From Durusdinium trenchii (taxonomy: Eukaryota > Sar > Dinophyceae > Suessiales > Symbiodiniaceae): a DNA stretch of 64,000 nucleotides. Made by a program: the position numbers and the translations under genes. Shown in pieces: positions 44,480-54,025 of this stretch. The DNA is taken from assembly GCA_963970005.1 (NCBI GenBank), contig CAXAMN010008446.1, positions 471,752-535,751 of the forward strand. Direction: 5' to 3'. The first letter of the stretch is position 1, and each line of letters opens with the position of its first letter. The notes under the pieces were generated by a model. It made no database searches. It was not told the origin of the DNA and was given only the letters and a program-made list of their open reading frames with translations.

Positions 44480-45313
44480 AACTACGAAACTTTGCCTTGA
44501 CCACTGCCACCACGCCCCGACCACGCTGACCACGCACGCCCCCTTGCCTATGTACTAGTTGACCGGTATACCCAGTCTCATGTCTCCGGATGCACCTTTT
44601 CTTTTCACACCACCTGCGCGTGCAGATGAGGACTGGTTCAGCCTTGGTTCGATCAAACCAAAGCTTTTAGTTCAAGTTGCTGCTGCACAGAAACAAAAAA
44701 CAAACCACACAGCAGGGTGCAGCACCAAGTTTATGAAAGAAACTCACGCGCCCTCCATTGCATAGACAGCATCCTGCCAGCAATGGAAAGCATCACAAAT
44801 TAAATAAAGCAACTTCGATCAAATTTGGTGGCCTGACCCACCTTTGAACGCCATACCACACTATCAGAACAACTCAAACCACATCGTACGTTTATAGTGT
44901 ACGGACCAAAAACTGGGCCACCACCTTTCTTACCTTGCAAACCTTCTCACGTGTCACCCAAGGGCACGGGCGTACAAATCTGACCCCCGGTCCTGAGCCT
45001 GGACAGCTTCAGGCACCAAGTGCGTTGCTTCCCGGGATGTTGATGACCTTTTAGTGTGATTCCTGGGCCACAACAAATCGATAAACCAGTTTTTAGATTG
45101 TATTCGATACGCGAGACTTGACCGTCAGTTGTGAGATTAGATTATATTGTTTGATTCCACCTGCCCCCTAAGAAAGTTCGAGATGATGATGCAGTACAGG
45201 CACGCTTCAACCACATCATAGCATCCTCGTCGTGAAAGCAATGAACAAAGCGAGGGTTTTCAGCTGGGCTGAGCTTGGTTCAAAAAATAGCGCTATACCA
45301 GCGCAGCTAAGTG

Positions 45314-45357
45314 GCCCTAACGTGGTGGTGGCTAAGTATACTTCCAGGACTCCCTGG
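45314..45357. repeat. Right arm of the inverted repeat
   Basis: gccctaacgtggtgg ... agtatacttccaggactccctgg is an inverted near copy of 44439-44479. It lies just past the 3' end of gene B. Confidence 0.75.
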
Positions 45358-45838
45358 TTAACATGTTTGTCAACGTTAAACCCGTGAGGCATTTTCTTGA
45401 AAATGAAACGGTGTGTTGCAGCTGAAAGGCGATGCTCCCGGACAGTTTTCAAGATATGACCCATTGCCTCGATTCACACAGCACCAATCAGGCATTTCAA
45501 GACCGTGTCAATTTCTTGGAATAACAATACCAACTCAGTAGTCAAGAACACTTTATAAATTAAAGGACTTCAATTCCATGATGTTAGCATGCAGAGTTTG
45601 ATTGCGAACGAAGACAAAGTGCACATTGATCTTACCAAATAAAGGACAATTACAGGTGAACTTAACATCGCACGAGTCCAGAGTCATGCATGGCTTCACT
45701 GGCGCTGGTTGGTTCTGCACACTGGTGTTGCTGTACATCCTTGCAGCCACAGTGCATGGATCTTTGGACGAAGTATGAAGTGGGGCTTGTCCATCCTTGG
45801 GGGGTCAGGCTACAACGGATGTTGATGATGCTTGCCAA

Positions 45839-45990
45839 TTAGTCACGCTTGAAAAGACCAACACCCCCCCTCATGAAACACGCAATAATGGTATCCTCAG
45901 TGCTGGAAAGTTTCTGGAAGGACATGCGGGCGAGTTTGATGTGCCCATCTAGGTACTGCATACCAGCATATCCAAGTCTTTGGCTTGTTC
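45839..45990 (-). CDS. Gene B last exon
   Basis: Reads VSRTSQRLGYAGMQYLDGHI, KLARMSFQKLSSTEDTI and stops after LFKRD. The 5' border, near gtaag at about 45995, is tentative. Confidence 0.5.
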
Positions 45991-48900
45991 TTGAGACCTT
46001 ACAATGTTGGCACCGATGCATGGGCATAGTCACACACGTGCAGGACTAGATCAAGTTTGATTGAGCAATTAGTGCTGCGGTGATGTGTCCTCTACTTGGC
46101 ACGATAGAAAATCCCCACTCGAAATCAGCCAGTGCAGAACCAGTGACAAAAACCGCGGGGATCTCTCCATGATGCCAAAGAAACGGGCAATGCCATTCCT
46201 GAGATACATGGATCGGACGGTGGATCTTGGTTGGCACAGGCCGGAACAACTATTTAGGTGGGAACCCATGATCATGATCATGAACCATAGCAAAAAGGGG
46301 TCCGGTTGATCACAGGATCATGCACAGGTAAGCAAGAGGCATTCTTGGGTCAGTTGAACTCCCACGAGCTCGCTGCACGACGTCATGCAGCCATTCAGCA
46401 ATGACCCGGTTGTTATAGGCTTTGCCAGTCATCAAGAGTTGACCGTCTTTCTTTACCACCTTAATTGTGCAAATCAACCACCCTAAAAAAGAACGAGGAA
46501 CTACGAACAAAACACGTTGATTTCTGTTGTTTTTGCATGCACACGCACATGCATAGTACTGGTTTGAAGACCTCCATCTAGTCACGAGGTGCCCCATATA
46601 GGGATTTTATTTGGTGATCAAAACGACCAAAAACATTTAAGTTGCATTTGGGCACCAATCGAGGGGTGAACATCTTCTGAGAGTGGGAGATTTTCTTTGC
46701 CTTCGTGAAGCTCTTGAAGTCATCATATGCACTCTCAAGTTGCTCTCGGAAATTGTCGCCGTCAAAGAACTTGTCTTCACATAGCATCACCCTGAGTCGT
46801 TTGGCGAGTTGGCGACGATCGAAACACCGTTGAATTTATAACCGACGGATCTAGATCGATCGATATGATCTGATATATCACTTATAAATTAAAAGTATTT
46901 TTGGCGAGTCACAGTGCGCTCGCATTTGTTCCATATAGCAGCCCTAAATTGATCACATGCATGCTGCACCACCGAATCAGATCTTGTCTGAATCCTCTGA
47001 GGGCAATGAGTGGACCTAAGATGTGCACGTTGCTCAGCCCAAGATCACCACCCCAAACATACAATATCAAACGTCACACATGTATATATACACTGACAAA
47101 TGAGCCTAATTATGCATTGTACAAGTCGGTACAAGTGCACATGCATGTGTATGCGCCGCCTAGTAGCTTGGTTGTTGAGGCATTTGCATCACCAAGAAAT
47201 CAGCAAAAGTGGAGTACTCCGTGTCCCATACATTGGAATCCTTTTGTACGTTGTAGTAAAGGAAGGGTTCGTTTGAACCAGCCTCGCACATGAAGCAGAC
47301 GGGTACATGCACACCTCCTTTCCACGATGATCTAAAGGATAGGCATTGCTTCAGCCACAACCAGTCACCCCTCAGCTCTGTGACTGCAAAGGTCTTTCCT
47401 GTGACAACCTCTTGCCCCGCTCGAGACAGCTGAGGACCCGAGAGAGGATGGCCATCAATGTCACAATTTGGCCACCGGCCGCTCAACAGCAAATTCATCC
47501 GCCATACGATATGACGCCAAATCGCGTCCAGGGTTTTCCTTTGGAACACGAGCTCCTCTTGGAACGCAACAAGGAGGAACCTAGAGCATCTGATGCTACG
47601 AGGTCGAAATAGTGGTAGGTTGAGGAAAATACCGACCATCTTCTGATATTCACGAATTTTGCACCCATCGCCGTATAAACCACAAGGTATCGAATTGTTG
47701 CTAGCAGGGTGCTCACATGCCCATTTTGCAGAGATCTCTTCAGACCGGTAGTGGCCCCAGTAATCTTTGATATCTTGGTCATTGATCGAAATGCCGACCT
47801 TGTTGAAGATAAAGTCGATCACGGATAAGGGGTCGAGCACTTCAAGTTCTTCAATGACATAGCCCAGAGGACTCTTCTTGCATTTAAAGGGAACTTTGAT
47901 CCTATGGCTTTCCTAAGAGAGATGATGTGTAAGGCAGCAAATGTTTGCAGAGCATATCAAACAATATAAAATAAAGCAAAACTCGACTCTGGTCCGTGAA
48001 ACGGTTCTGAAGTGCAGTGGTGGCCTATATTGGTGACCTCAATCATGCTAATTTAAAATTTAAGTGCCAAGAAGCAATGCCTGTTCGAGCAAACCTCCAA
48101 AAATCCCTGCTAGTATTCCAGCCAGAAAAGGTAGTCATTCGTCGGCTCCAAGGGTGGACTGATGAATCACCAGCTTCCTCAATACGAATCGGTCTTTCAA
48201 CTCGCCCCAGAAATATTCGAGAGACAACTTCAAGTTGCAGAGGGTTGCGCATCACATCAATTTCATGGTAGTATTTCGGAAAAGTCGTTGGAACCTATCA
48301 ACACAAAAACGGACATCACTGTAATTTAGAGAAGGAACCTTCAGATGGGACCGTGCATTCGAGATTGCCCTGGAGACACTTGAAACCTCAGTCAAACCGA
48401 GCTTTGTCATTGAAGTCACAAACTTCAGCCTTGCACGCATGCATAGCTAGCTAAGTTCCTTTGCCTAACCCAGTCCTGGTTTTGACTGCTTATTATTATT
48501 TTACAAGAACTTTCAGCAAAAAACAACTTCAAATCGGATCCATCCCCTCGCCCCACACCACTTCATGGCCAAGGAGCTGCAGACGCAACATCGTCGATTG
48601 CAGCTTGTGCAACCCAAGCAGTTCCATCACCTGCGAGGGGCACCGGGCATGGCCAAGATGGGATTCTTGGGGTACCAGGGACAAGGTTCGAGTTCGAGGT
48701 GGTATCGCATAAAATGAACCGATGCCGATGAACAACAGCCGATATGTAAATAGGTCCTTCATGGTCCTTCATTCTCAAATGAAACCGGAAACTTCTTTCA
48801 ATGCACAATAGTTCACATGGTCTGTGATGGACTTATACCTGATCAGACCGCTTGCGGATTGAAAGTCCATAACCGATGCACTTACAAGAGCTAGCTGTAA

Positions 48901-51900
48901 TGACATGTACTATCATCATTCCAGTGTACAAATGAAATTTTACAAAAAACACAATCCTTTAGATCGATCGATCTAAGCTTTGCCAGTCAAACATAAAAAA
49001 CCGCAAACGCTAGCGTGTAAATTCTGAGTTCTTATCACCTTCTGGCAGCACTGCACCCGTAGCGCATAATTGTTTATTTTTTTCTGCGCTGCATGAAATC
49101 ACACAGGCACACATTCACCTGCTATCTTCGATTGTTTGCCATGCCCTGCTCGGCCTAGGAAAGGCACACCTTCCAAAACCCAGACACCCCACAGCAACTC
49201 TAGCGAAAACATATAACATTATACACGTTCGGCTAAGCAGATCGATCAAACAATATGAGTTTCATGGCTTTCAAACGTGTAGTAGGGTGTCATTCCCCTT
49301 TGAAGGTACTTGCCACTAAAGGCCAAGAAAGGTTAATCGAGTAAGATTGGAGGAGATTCTAATGATCTGGCACGCCCCAACTCCATGGTAACACCAGAAT
49401 CCGAACAATTTAGCAGAAATAGCACCAGTAAGTTGACACACGTGGGAGAGCTTGCTATTGCAATAGGTCAGGCGATGGGCGTCTATCCAAACCAAAGATC
49501 TCGAGATCCCGCCAGGGATCTATCCCTTCTTTCACAAAAACTTGGGCTCGAGTGGGGCGTCAGTGCCCCGAATCTACTGCATACCCATAGCTTTCTTCCG
49601 CTCATTGTAAGCAGCAGTCGCCATCCGCCCTGTGCTGGTGAGCTTCTCCATCTTATCCAACTGGGATGGAGCGTACTCAAGTTTTTTGACGATGATTATT
49701 GTCAGAACACATCAGTACCACACACTTTTGATCAGCAGTGGTTTATATTGTCGTCTTGAACATGAATATGCGTACCATCATCAGTACTCCCACAATAAAC
49801 AAAAATGATTAATTCATTGATCAATATTAATTTCTTTGGGGTTGGTTGGGGAAGTAAAAAACTTTACTGGTCCAACCACCAGGACCCGTGCCCCAAATGT
49901 CATATATAGTACGTCGGAATCAGTTTCCTATCACAATCAGAACAAAGCTGAAACATTATTTTTTCTAACTCATGATACTATAGGCCGCTACAAAATCAAG
50001 GATAGAAGCTTTGGATGGCTATCGATTAAACATGGTGCTGAATCATGGGTAGATTGTCCATGAACCCCCTACGTCAAGGAACCTGATCCAAGTCCAATGC
50101 ATCCTGAAGAGTCGTTCTCGTGGATTTCAAGCTCGCTTGTTGAGCTTCAGCCTCTTTGCCAAGAGCTTCTTTGAGAACTGGGTCGGCCCTAAGGTACAAG
50201 CGCGGGCATCGATGACACGGGCTTCAATGACTATGATGTCGTATCTTGATGCAAGTCGATTCATCAAGGGGTCTTGCCAAAGGGAATCGGCCGGTATACT
50301 CTAGACATCATAAAATCACACACCAAGGTCACCTAGGATCAGGACATGAAAGAACGTTAACTATGTGACGTGTTAATCATGAGCTGTGAATAAATTATAA
50401 ATATAATAATACTGACAATCTCTCTTGGCATGTTTATGGAACTCAATTTATATTGTAAAACCCGAGCCAAGGCTCACAGAGCTCGCATAGGTAGCACGCC
50501 GCACCGTGTCCCCAATGCAAACATCCAAAGCAGCAACTTCCTGTCGTGATTTGATTGTGGACTGTGGGACCGTGGATGGAGTCAACAAGGTGCATACTGC
50601 CTCCTTCGCCAATAGCTAGCACAGATGTGAAGACAGATCCATGGATATGAGTCTTTGCACTGCAATGCTAAATTATCCACAATTCCAAATCAAAGTATCA
50701 CATGTTTATAGCACAGTCAGAGATGCTACAGCGCCCGGTGAGAAATGCCCAGCCTTCCTCAAATCTGCACGCTTTTTGTTTTCGCTCTTAGTGATCTCTC
50801 GTTTCTTTTCTGCTTCCATTCTCTTCTGTTCTCTCTCGGCTTCTTTTTCTTTCTTCTTTTTCTCTTTCTCTAACTCTTTGAGTCTCTTCTTGGCGTCTTT
50901 GTCGGGGCGTCCTCCACCTCCACCAGTGCCTCCCCCTCCACCGGTCTCCTCGTCCTTACCGGCCACCGGAACATCATTCTTCTCCGTTGTTGTCTTAGCA
51001 GTCTTAGCATCTGCATCTGTTGTTCTGCTGCCTTTCTTGCTTGCCTCATGTTTGCGTTTCTTGCTGGATTTCTTCTTTGAACGGCGACGATGGCTGCTCG
51101 AAGAGCTGTCGGACTTGCTGTCAATGGTTGCGACGCTCGGACTCGTGCTTGCAGAGGAAGAAGACCGCTTGGACTTTTTCTTTTTTTTTTGTGCTTCGAC
51201 GGCTGATCATCACCAGCGTCTTTGCACTCGAAAAGGGTTTCAACGGTGACATCTCGCTCTGTGGTCTCATAGCTCTCATCCCAAATCAAGAAGAGTCTCA
51301 TGTCAAGCCGAAGCGGAGCATCTGGGTGAGGTCGGATGTGCGTTTTCTTCATATGTGCATCTTTTTCTTTTCCTTCTACTATCTCCCGGGCGATTTGTTT
51401 GGCTTCCTCCAATGATCTGCCCGGTAGGTACTTGGCCACGATGTCAGCCTCGGTCATCCAGCGTCTTCCTCCAACTGTACGCTCCGTATTCCGTTCTCGC
51501 ATGCGAAGAACAAAGCTGGATTCCTTCCAATTCTCGCTGCACTTCATCCATTCTTCAAACAAGATGGCGAGCTGGTCAGTCTTGCGCCCTCCTGGTAGTG
51601 CGTACCGGATCGATTGATATAGACAGCGCACGTGTATGATTGTTGATTATTGTAGTGTTGATTGATCGATCGATGCACACACACACACACACGCGTATAC
51701 CTGCAGTGCATGACCAATGGTTGGAAAATAAGGCATGCACTTATAAGTGCAAGATATTTTTATATCATGTCATATCTCACTGGCTTCTTCAAGTCAGATC
51801 TAGATCGATCAGCGGGCCCAGTACTAGTCCTGATGCAGCCCTCGCGTTTTCACCCAGCTGGATAATCTCTGGAGGAGAATTCGGACCTGAGATCGAAATG

Positions 51901-53222
51901 GACTGCATGTTAAGGACACAAGGGTCAGTTGCAGGGTTGCTGTTGTTATATACGTCAAGCGGGTATAGATGATGATCTGGTTGAATCCTCCTGGTCCAAT
52001 ATAAGATCACATGATCACAGTTGACGACAACAACAAACGTACGACCTTTGATGTCAGTAATTGTTTGTTTCAGACCCAGCATGGTACAATGTTGTCAAGC
52101 TAATCCAAGCGACTGTCCAAACTCCGGTAAAATCGCATCCTTCGATTGTGTGATTCCTTGTTACGCGAGCGCACCTTGGGAAGCTCTGTACCGGGCGCTG
52201 GTGTAGAAGGACTGTCCAGGGCTGCTTTGACGGAGCTTGCCACCCATTCTTGCATGCGTGCGAGATCAAAGTGCTCAGTCGTCTGAGCCCGATTCAGGAG
52301 CGATGCCACGGACTCAGGTCCAGGTGTTTCCGGAGAAATGCTACCTTTGGAGGTTGCTACTCCAGCCAGTGCTGTTGGCGGTGGGCTTGCATCCTCCTGC
52401 TTGACGGTCTCTACTTTCACAGCAGGTGCAGGGATTGAAGATGCACGGGCGAGAGCAAGCACTTCAGGTCTAGCAGAAGCAGGAAGGGCAAGCGGCGTGG
52501 GCTCAACAGGGTTCGATGGGTCATGGGCGGGTACCACGGGTGCCTTCTCAGTGGATTTCTTTGTCCCAACTGGTGGTGTCTTCTTGACTGGACCCCTGCG
52601 GCCCTTGCGTGCTGTTTTCTTACGCTTGGTTGTCTTGCTGATCATCTTTGTCTTCTTCTTTTTGGTACGGGTCTTACCGGTCTTACTCTTACCATTCTTC
52701 TTTGGCTGAGCTCTTGTTGATGGAGTTGCTGTTGGCACAAGTATCTCCTGTGACTGGATGGCTCGCGAGAGTGGAGGTCGTGGTGACTGTGGCAATGTCC
52801 TGATCTTGTCTTCTGGGGTACCGTTAGACTTAGATGCCCGAGTGCCCGCCACAGCCATAGCACGTGCCTCTTCATCGCATGCTGGAATCGTCGAAGCTGG
52901 AGAAATTGACGTGCTAGCTGTACTCGTTCCACCTGCACGCATGAACGGTGCTAGCTGTTGAGGCACATGCATGTGCACTGAGCTGTATACTATACTATGT
53001 ACTAAATTGCAAAAGGCAGGCACACTGACCCCAAGAAACTCTTGCTTTGACATGGCATCGCTCGAATCGGGGTCCCATCGGAAGACTCGTGCCTGCAGAA
53101 GTCGGCGGTGTCAGCTTCTCAGGTGGAGATTTCAAGCTCAAGGCCGCTGGATGATGCTCGATCGATTTTGGCTTGGCCGCACGAGTCTTGGCCGCAGCTA
53201 AAAATTTCTTGGCTGCGTCCAT
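45839..53222 (-). CDS. Gene B: multicopy dinoflagellate family, transposase-like core, multi-exon
   Basis: Starts ATG at 53222 (MDAAKKFLAAAKTRAAKPK) and ends at a TAA near 45839 (GLFKRD). Parts in order are a Lys/Ala-rich N-terminus, a Lys/Pro-rich disordered region, a conserved domain with WMKCSENWKES and RRWMTEADIVAKY, a Ser/Lys/Glu-rich tract, and several helical exons. Then come the 246-codon core at 47897-47160 and downstream exons with CSMHVINLGLLYG, SAYDDFKSFTKAKK, GKAYNNRVIAEWL and ARFFGIMERSPR. I recall this exon series from a large gene family in Symbiodiniaceae; no function is proven. The core resembles tnp2/Plavaka transposases only in motif spacing. Expression and completeness cannot be judged. 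Confidence 0.65.
46148..46198 (-). CDS. Gene B exon
   Basis: After tatctcag it reads NGIARFFGIMERSPRF and ends at a GT donor. Confidence 0.6.
46326..46459 (-). CDS. Gene B exon
   Basis: After attaag it reads VVKKDGQLLMTGKAYNNRVI then AEWLHDVVQRARGSSTDPRM. GKAYNNRV is a family signature. Confidence 0.7.
46656..46791 (-). CDS. Gene B exon
   Basis: After gactcag it reads VMLCEDKFFDGDNFREQLES, AYDDFKSFTKAKKISHSQK and MFTPRL, with a GT donor. Confidence 0.72.
46913..47015 (-). CDS. Gene B exon with MHxxNLGLLY motif
   Basis: After atcttag it reads ALRGFRQDLIRWCSMHVINL then GLLYGTNASA, with a GT donor. The CSMHxINLGLLY string is a signature I recall for this family. Confidence 0.72.
47160..47897 (-). 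CDS. Gene B core exon, transposase-like
   Basis: Longest clean exon, 246 codons. It opens VPFKCKKSPLGYVIEELE. Key elements are HYRSEEISA, GLYGDGCKI, NLPLFRPRSIRCSRFLL, VTELRGDWLWLKQCLSF, SSWKGG and CFMCEAGS. GDGC plus ELRGDW plus a CxxC knuckle follows the layout of tnp2/Plavaka-type DDE transposases, where acidic residues at these places are catalytic. No terminal repeats for it were identified. The 3' border is approximate. Confidence 0.72.
   Translation of the reverse strand, partial: KVPFKCKKSPLGYVIEELEVLDPLSVIDFIFNKVGISINDQDIKDYWGHYRSEEISAKWACEHPASNNSIPCGLYGDGCKIREYQKMVGIFLNLPLFRPRSIRCSRFLLVAFQEELVFQRKTLDAIWRHIVWRMNLLLSGRWPNCDIDGHPLSGPQLSRAGQEVVTGKTFAVTELRGDWLWLKQCLSFRSSWKGGVHVPVCFMCEAGSNEPFLYYNVQKDSNVWDTEYSTFADFLVMQMPQQPSY
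48110..48245 (-). CDS. Gene B candidate exon
   Basis: Reads SLEYFWGELKDRFVLRKLVI then HQSTLGADE. A second frame is open, so the call is tentative. Confidence 0.35.
48333..48435 (-). CDS. Gene B exon
   Basis: Reads LKFVTSMTKLGLTEVSSVSR then AISNARSHLK, with an AAG|GT donor. Confidence 0.5.
49590..49680 (-). CDS. Gene B exon
   Basis: Reads YAPSQLDKMEKLTSTGRMAT then AAYNERKKAM, ending at an ATGG|GT donor. Confidence 0.6.
50083..50188 (-). CDS. Gene B helical exon
   Basis: Reads ADPVLKEALGKEAEAQQASL then KSTRTTLQDALDLDQ, ending at a CAG|GT donor. Acceptor ccttag. Confidence 0.6.
50750..51591 (-). CDS. Gene B conserved-domain exon with a frameshift at a 10-base run
   Basis: After ctaccag it reads FEEWMKCSENWKESSF, VGGRRWMTEADIVAKYLPGR, and THIRPHPDAPLRLDM. 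At the T10 run (51181-51190) the frame shifts by one. The continuing frame is Ser/Lys-rich (SSSSASTSPS, RRRSKKKSSKKRKHE) and then a Glu/Lys coil (ELEKEKKKKEKEAEREQKRM). One extra A on the minus strand would restore a single frame. Confidence 0.72.
52131..52940 (-). CDS. Gene B lysine-rich exon
   Basis: After tgcgtgcag it reads GTSTASTSISPASTIPACDE. A Lys-rich tract (KSKTGKTRTKKKKTKM, KKTARKGRRGPVKKTPP), a Pro/Ala-rich stretch and a conserved ending NRRMRFYRSLD follow. Histone-tail-like basic composition suggests nuclear or DNA contact. Confidence 0.7.
53085..53222 (-). CDS. Gene B first exon
   Basis: ATG followed by AAKKFLAAAKTRAAKPKSIE. Near 53110 the coding frame changes to VFRWDPDSSDAMSKQEFLG, through either a very short intron or an indel. 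Confidence 0.6.
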
Positions 53223-53579
53223 GGTGCCAGACCAAAGAATGGGCTCAAAACCTCTGATCTATTCATGTCGTATATGATCTGATAGGGAGGAACGCTATAT
53301 ATATGGCAATATATCTAGTCGAACATCGTGGTTTCTTTGTGACGATATGATCTTTGTTCTCCCGAGAACGGCACCGAGCTGAGCCCCTGCATGCGGTGGG
53401 TGAAGAACAAAGTCTCAAGATCAATCTAACCCAGAAGTCACCGTTCCCCACAACAATTGACATCAAACCACAGAAACTACACATGAGCCTGTGTCGAAAC
53501 CATCAACTTTAATTAGACATACACAATTTGTGTTTTTTTGGTTTAATCCGGTTTTGGCCGGTTTTGAAGGTTTTTGAGA

Positions 53580-53690
53580 CCTCGGCAATGTTAGATGTTT
53601 CCACGGCAATGTTAGGTGTTTCCACGGCAATGTTAGGTGTTACCACGCCCGGACCACGCCCGGACCACGCACCCCCCCAGTTCGTTTTTG
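53580..53690. repeat. 21-bp tandem repeat plus CCACGCCCGGA repeat between genes A and B
   Basis: ggcaatgttaggtgtttccac occurs three times, then accacgcccggaccacgccc. A related ccacgccccgaccacgctga sits at 44511, beyond the other end of gene B. Confidence 0.7.
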
Positions 53691-53929
53691 TTTTTTTGCA
53701 AACGGATCTAGATAATTGTGGCATTTGTACAGCCATGCTACTTTCAGCTCCATTGCATAGCGATGTGCACACCCCATTTCTGTTTCATGCCCCAGTTCAA
53801 AATTCTATCTGGCGTTAATGATATACTTTGTGACTGTCACATGGTTTTGGCATGTCTGGGTGTGAAAATCGAATTGATTGCTCACAGAGCGGTCTCAGCT
53901 CAGTCAAGACCCTGTCTGAATTGGGGGCT

Positions 53930-54025
53930 GTACCATCCCTGGTTGCACTCCTCTATCAAAAATTGTTTGAGCTCATCCAGCTTTGCCGCGGACCACCAGG
54001 TCAATGACTTGGCCTTGCAAGCAAC
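53930..54025 (-). CDS. Gene A last recognised exon
   Basis: Reads TWWSAAKLDELKQFLIEECN. Likely the C-terminal end of gene A, about 700 bp before the start of gene B. Confidence 0.5.

Noticed and set aside
50641-51249. 202-codon plus-strand frame rich in Phe, Leu and Ser, membrane-protein-like
   Set aside because: Antisense of the Lys/Glu-rich part of gene B.
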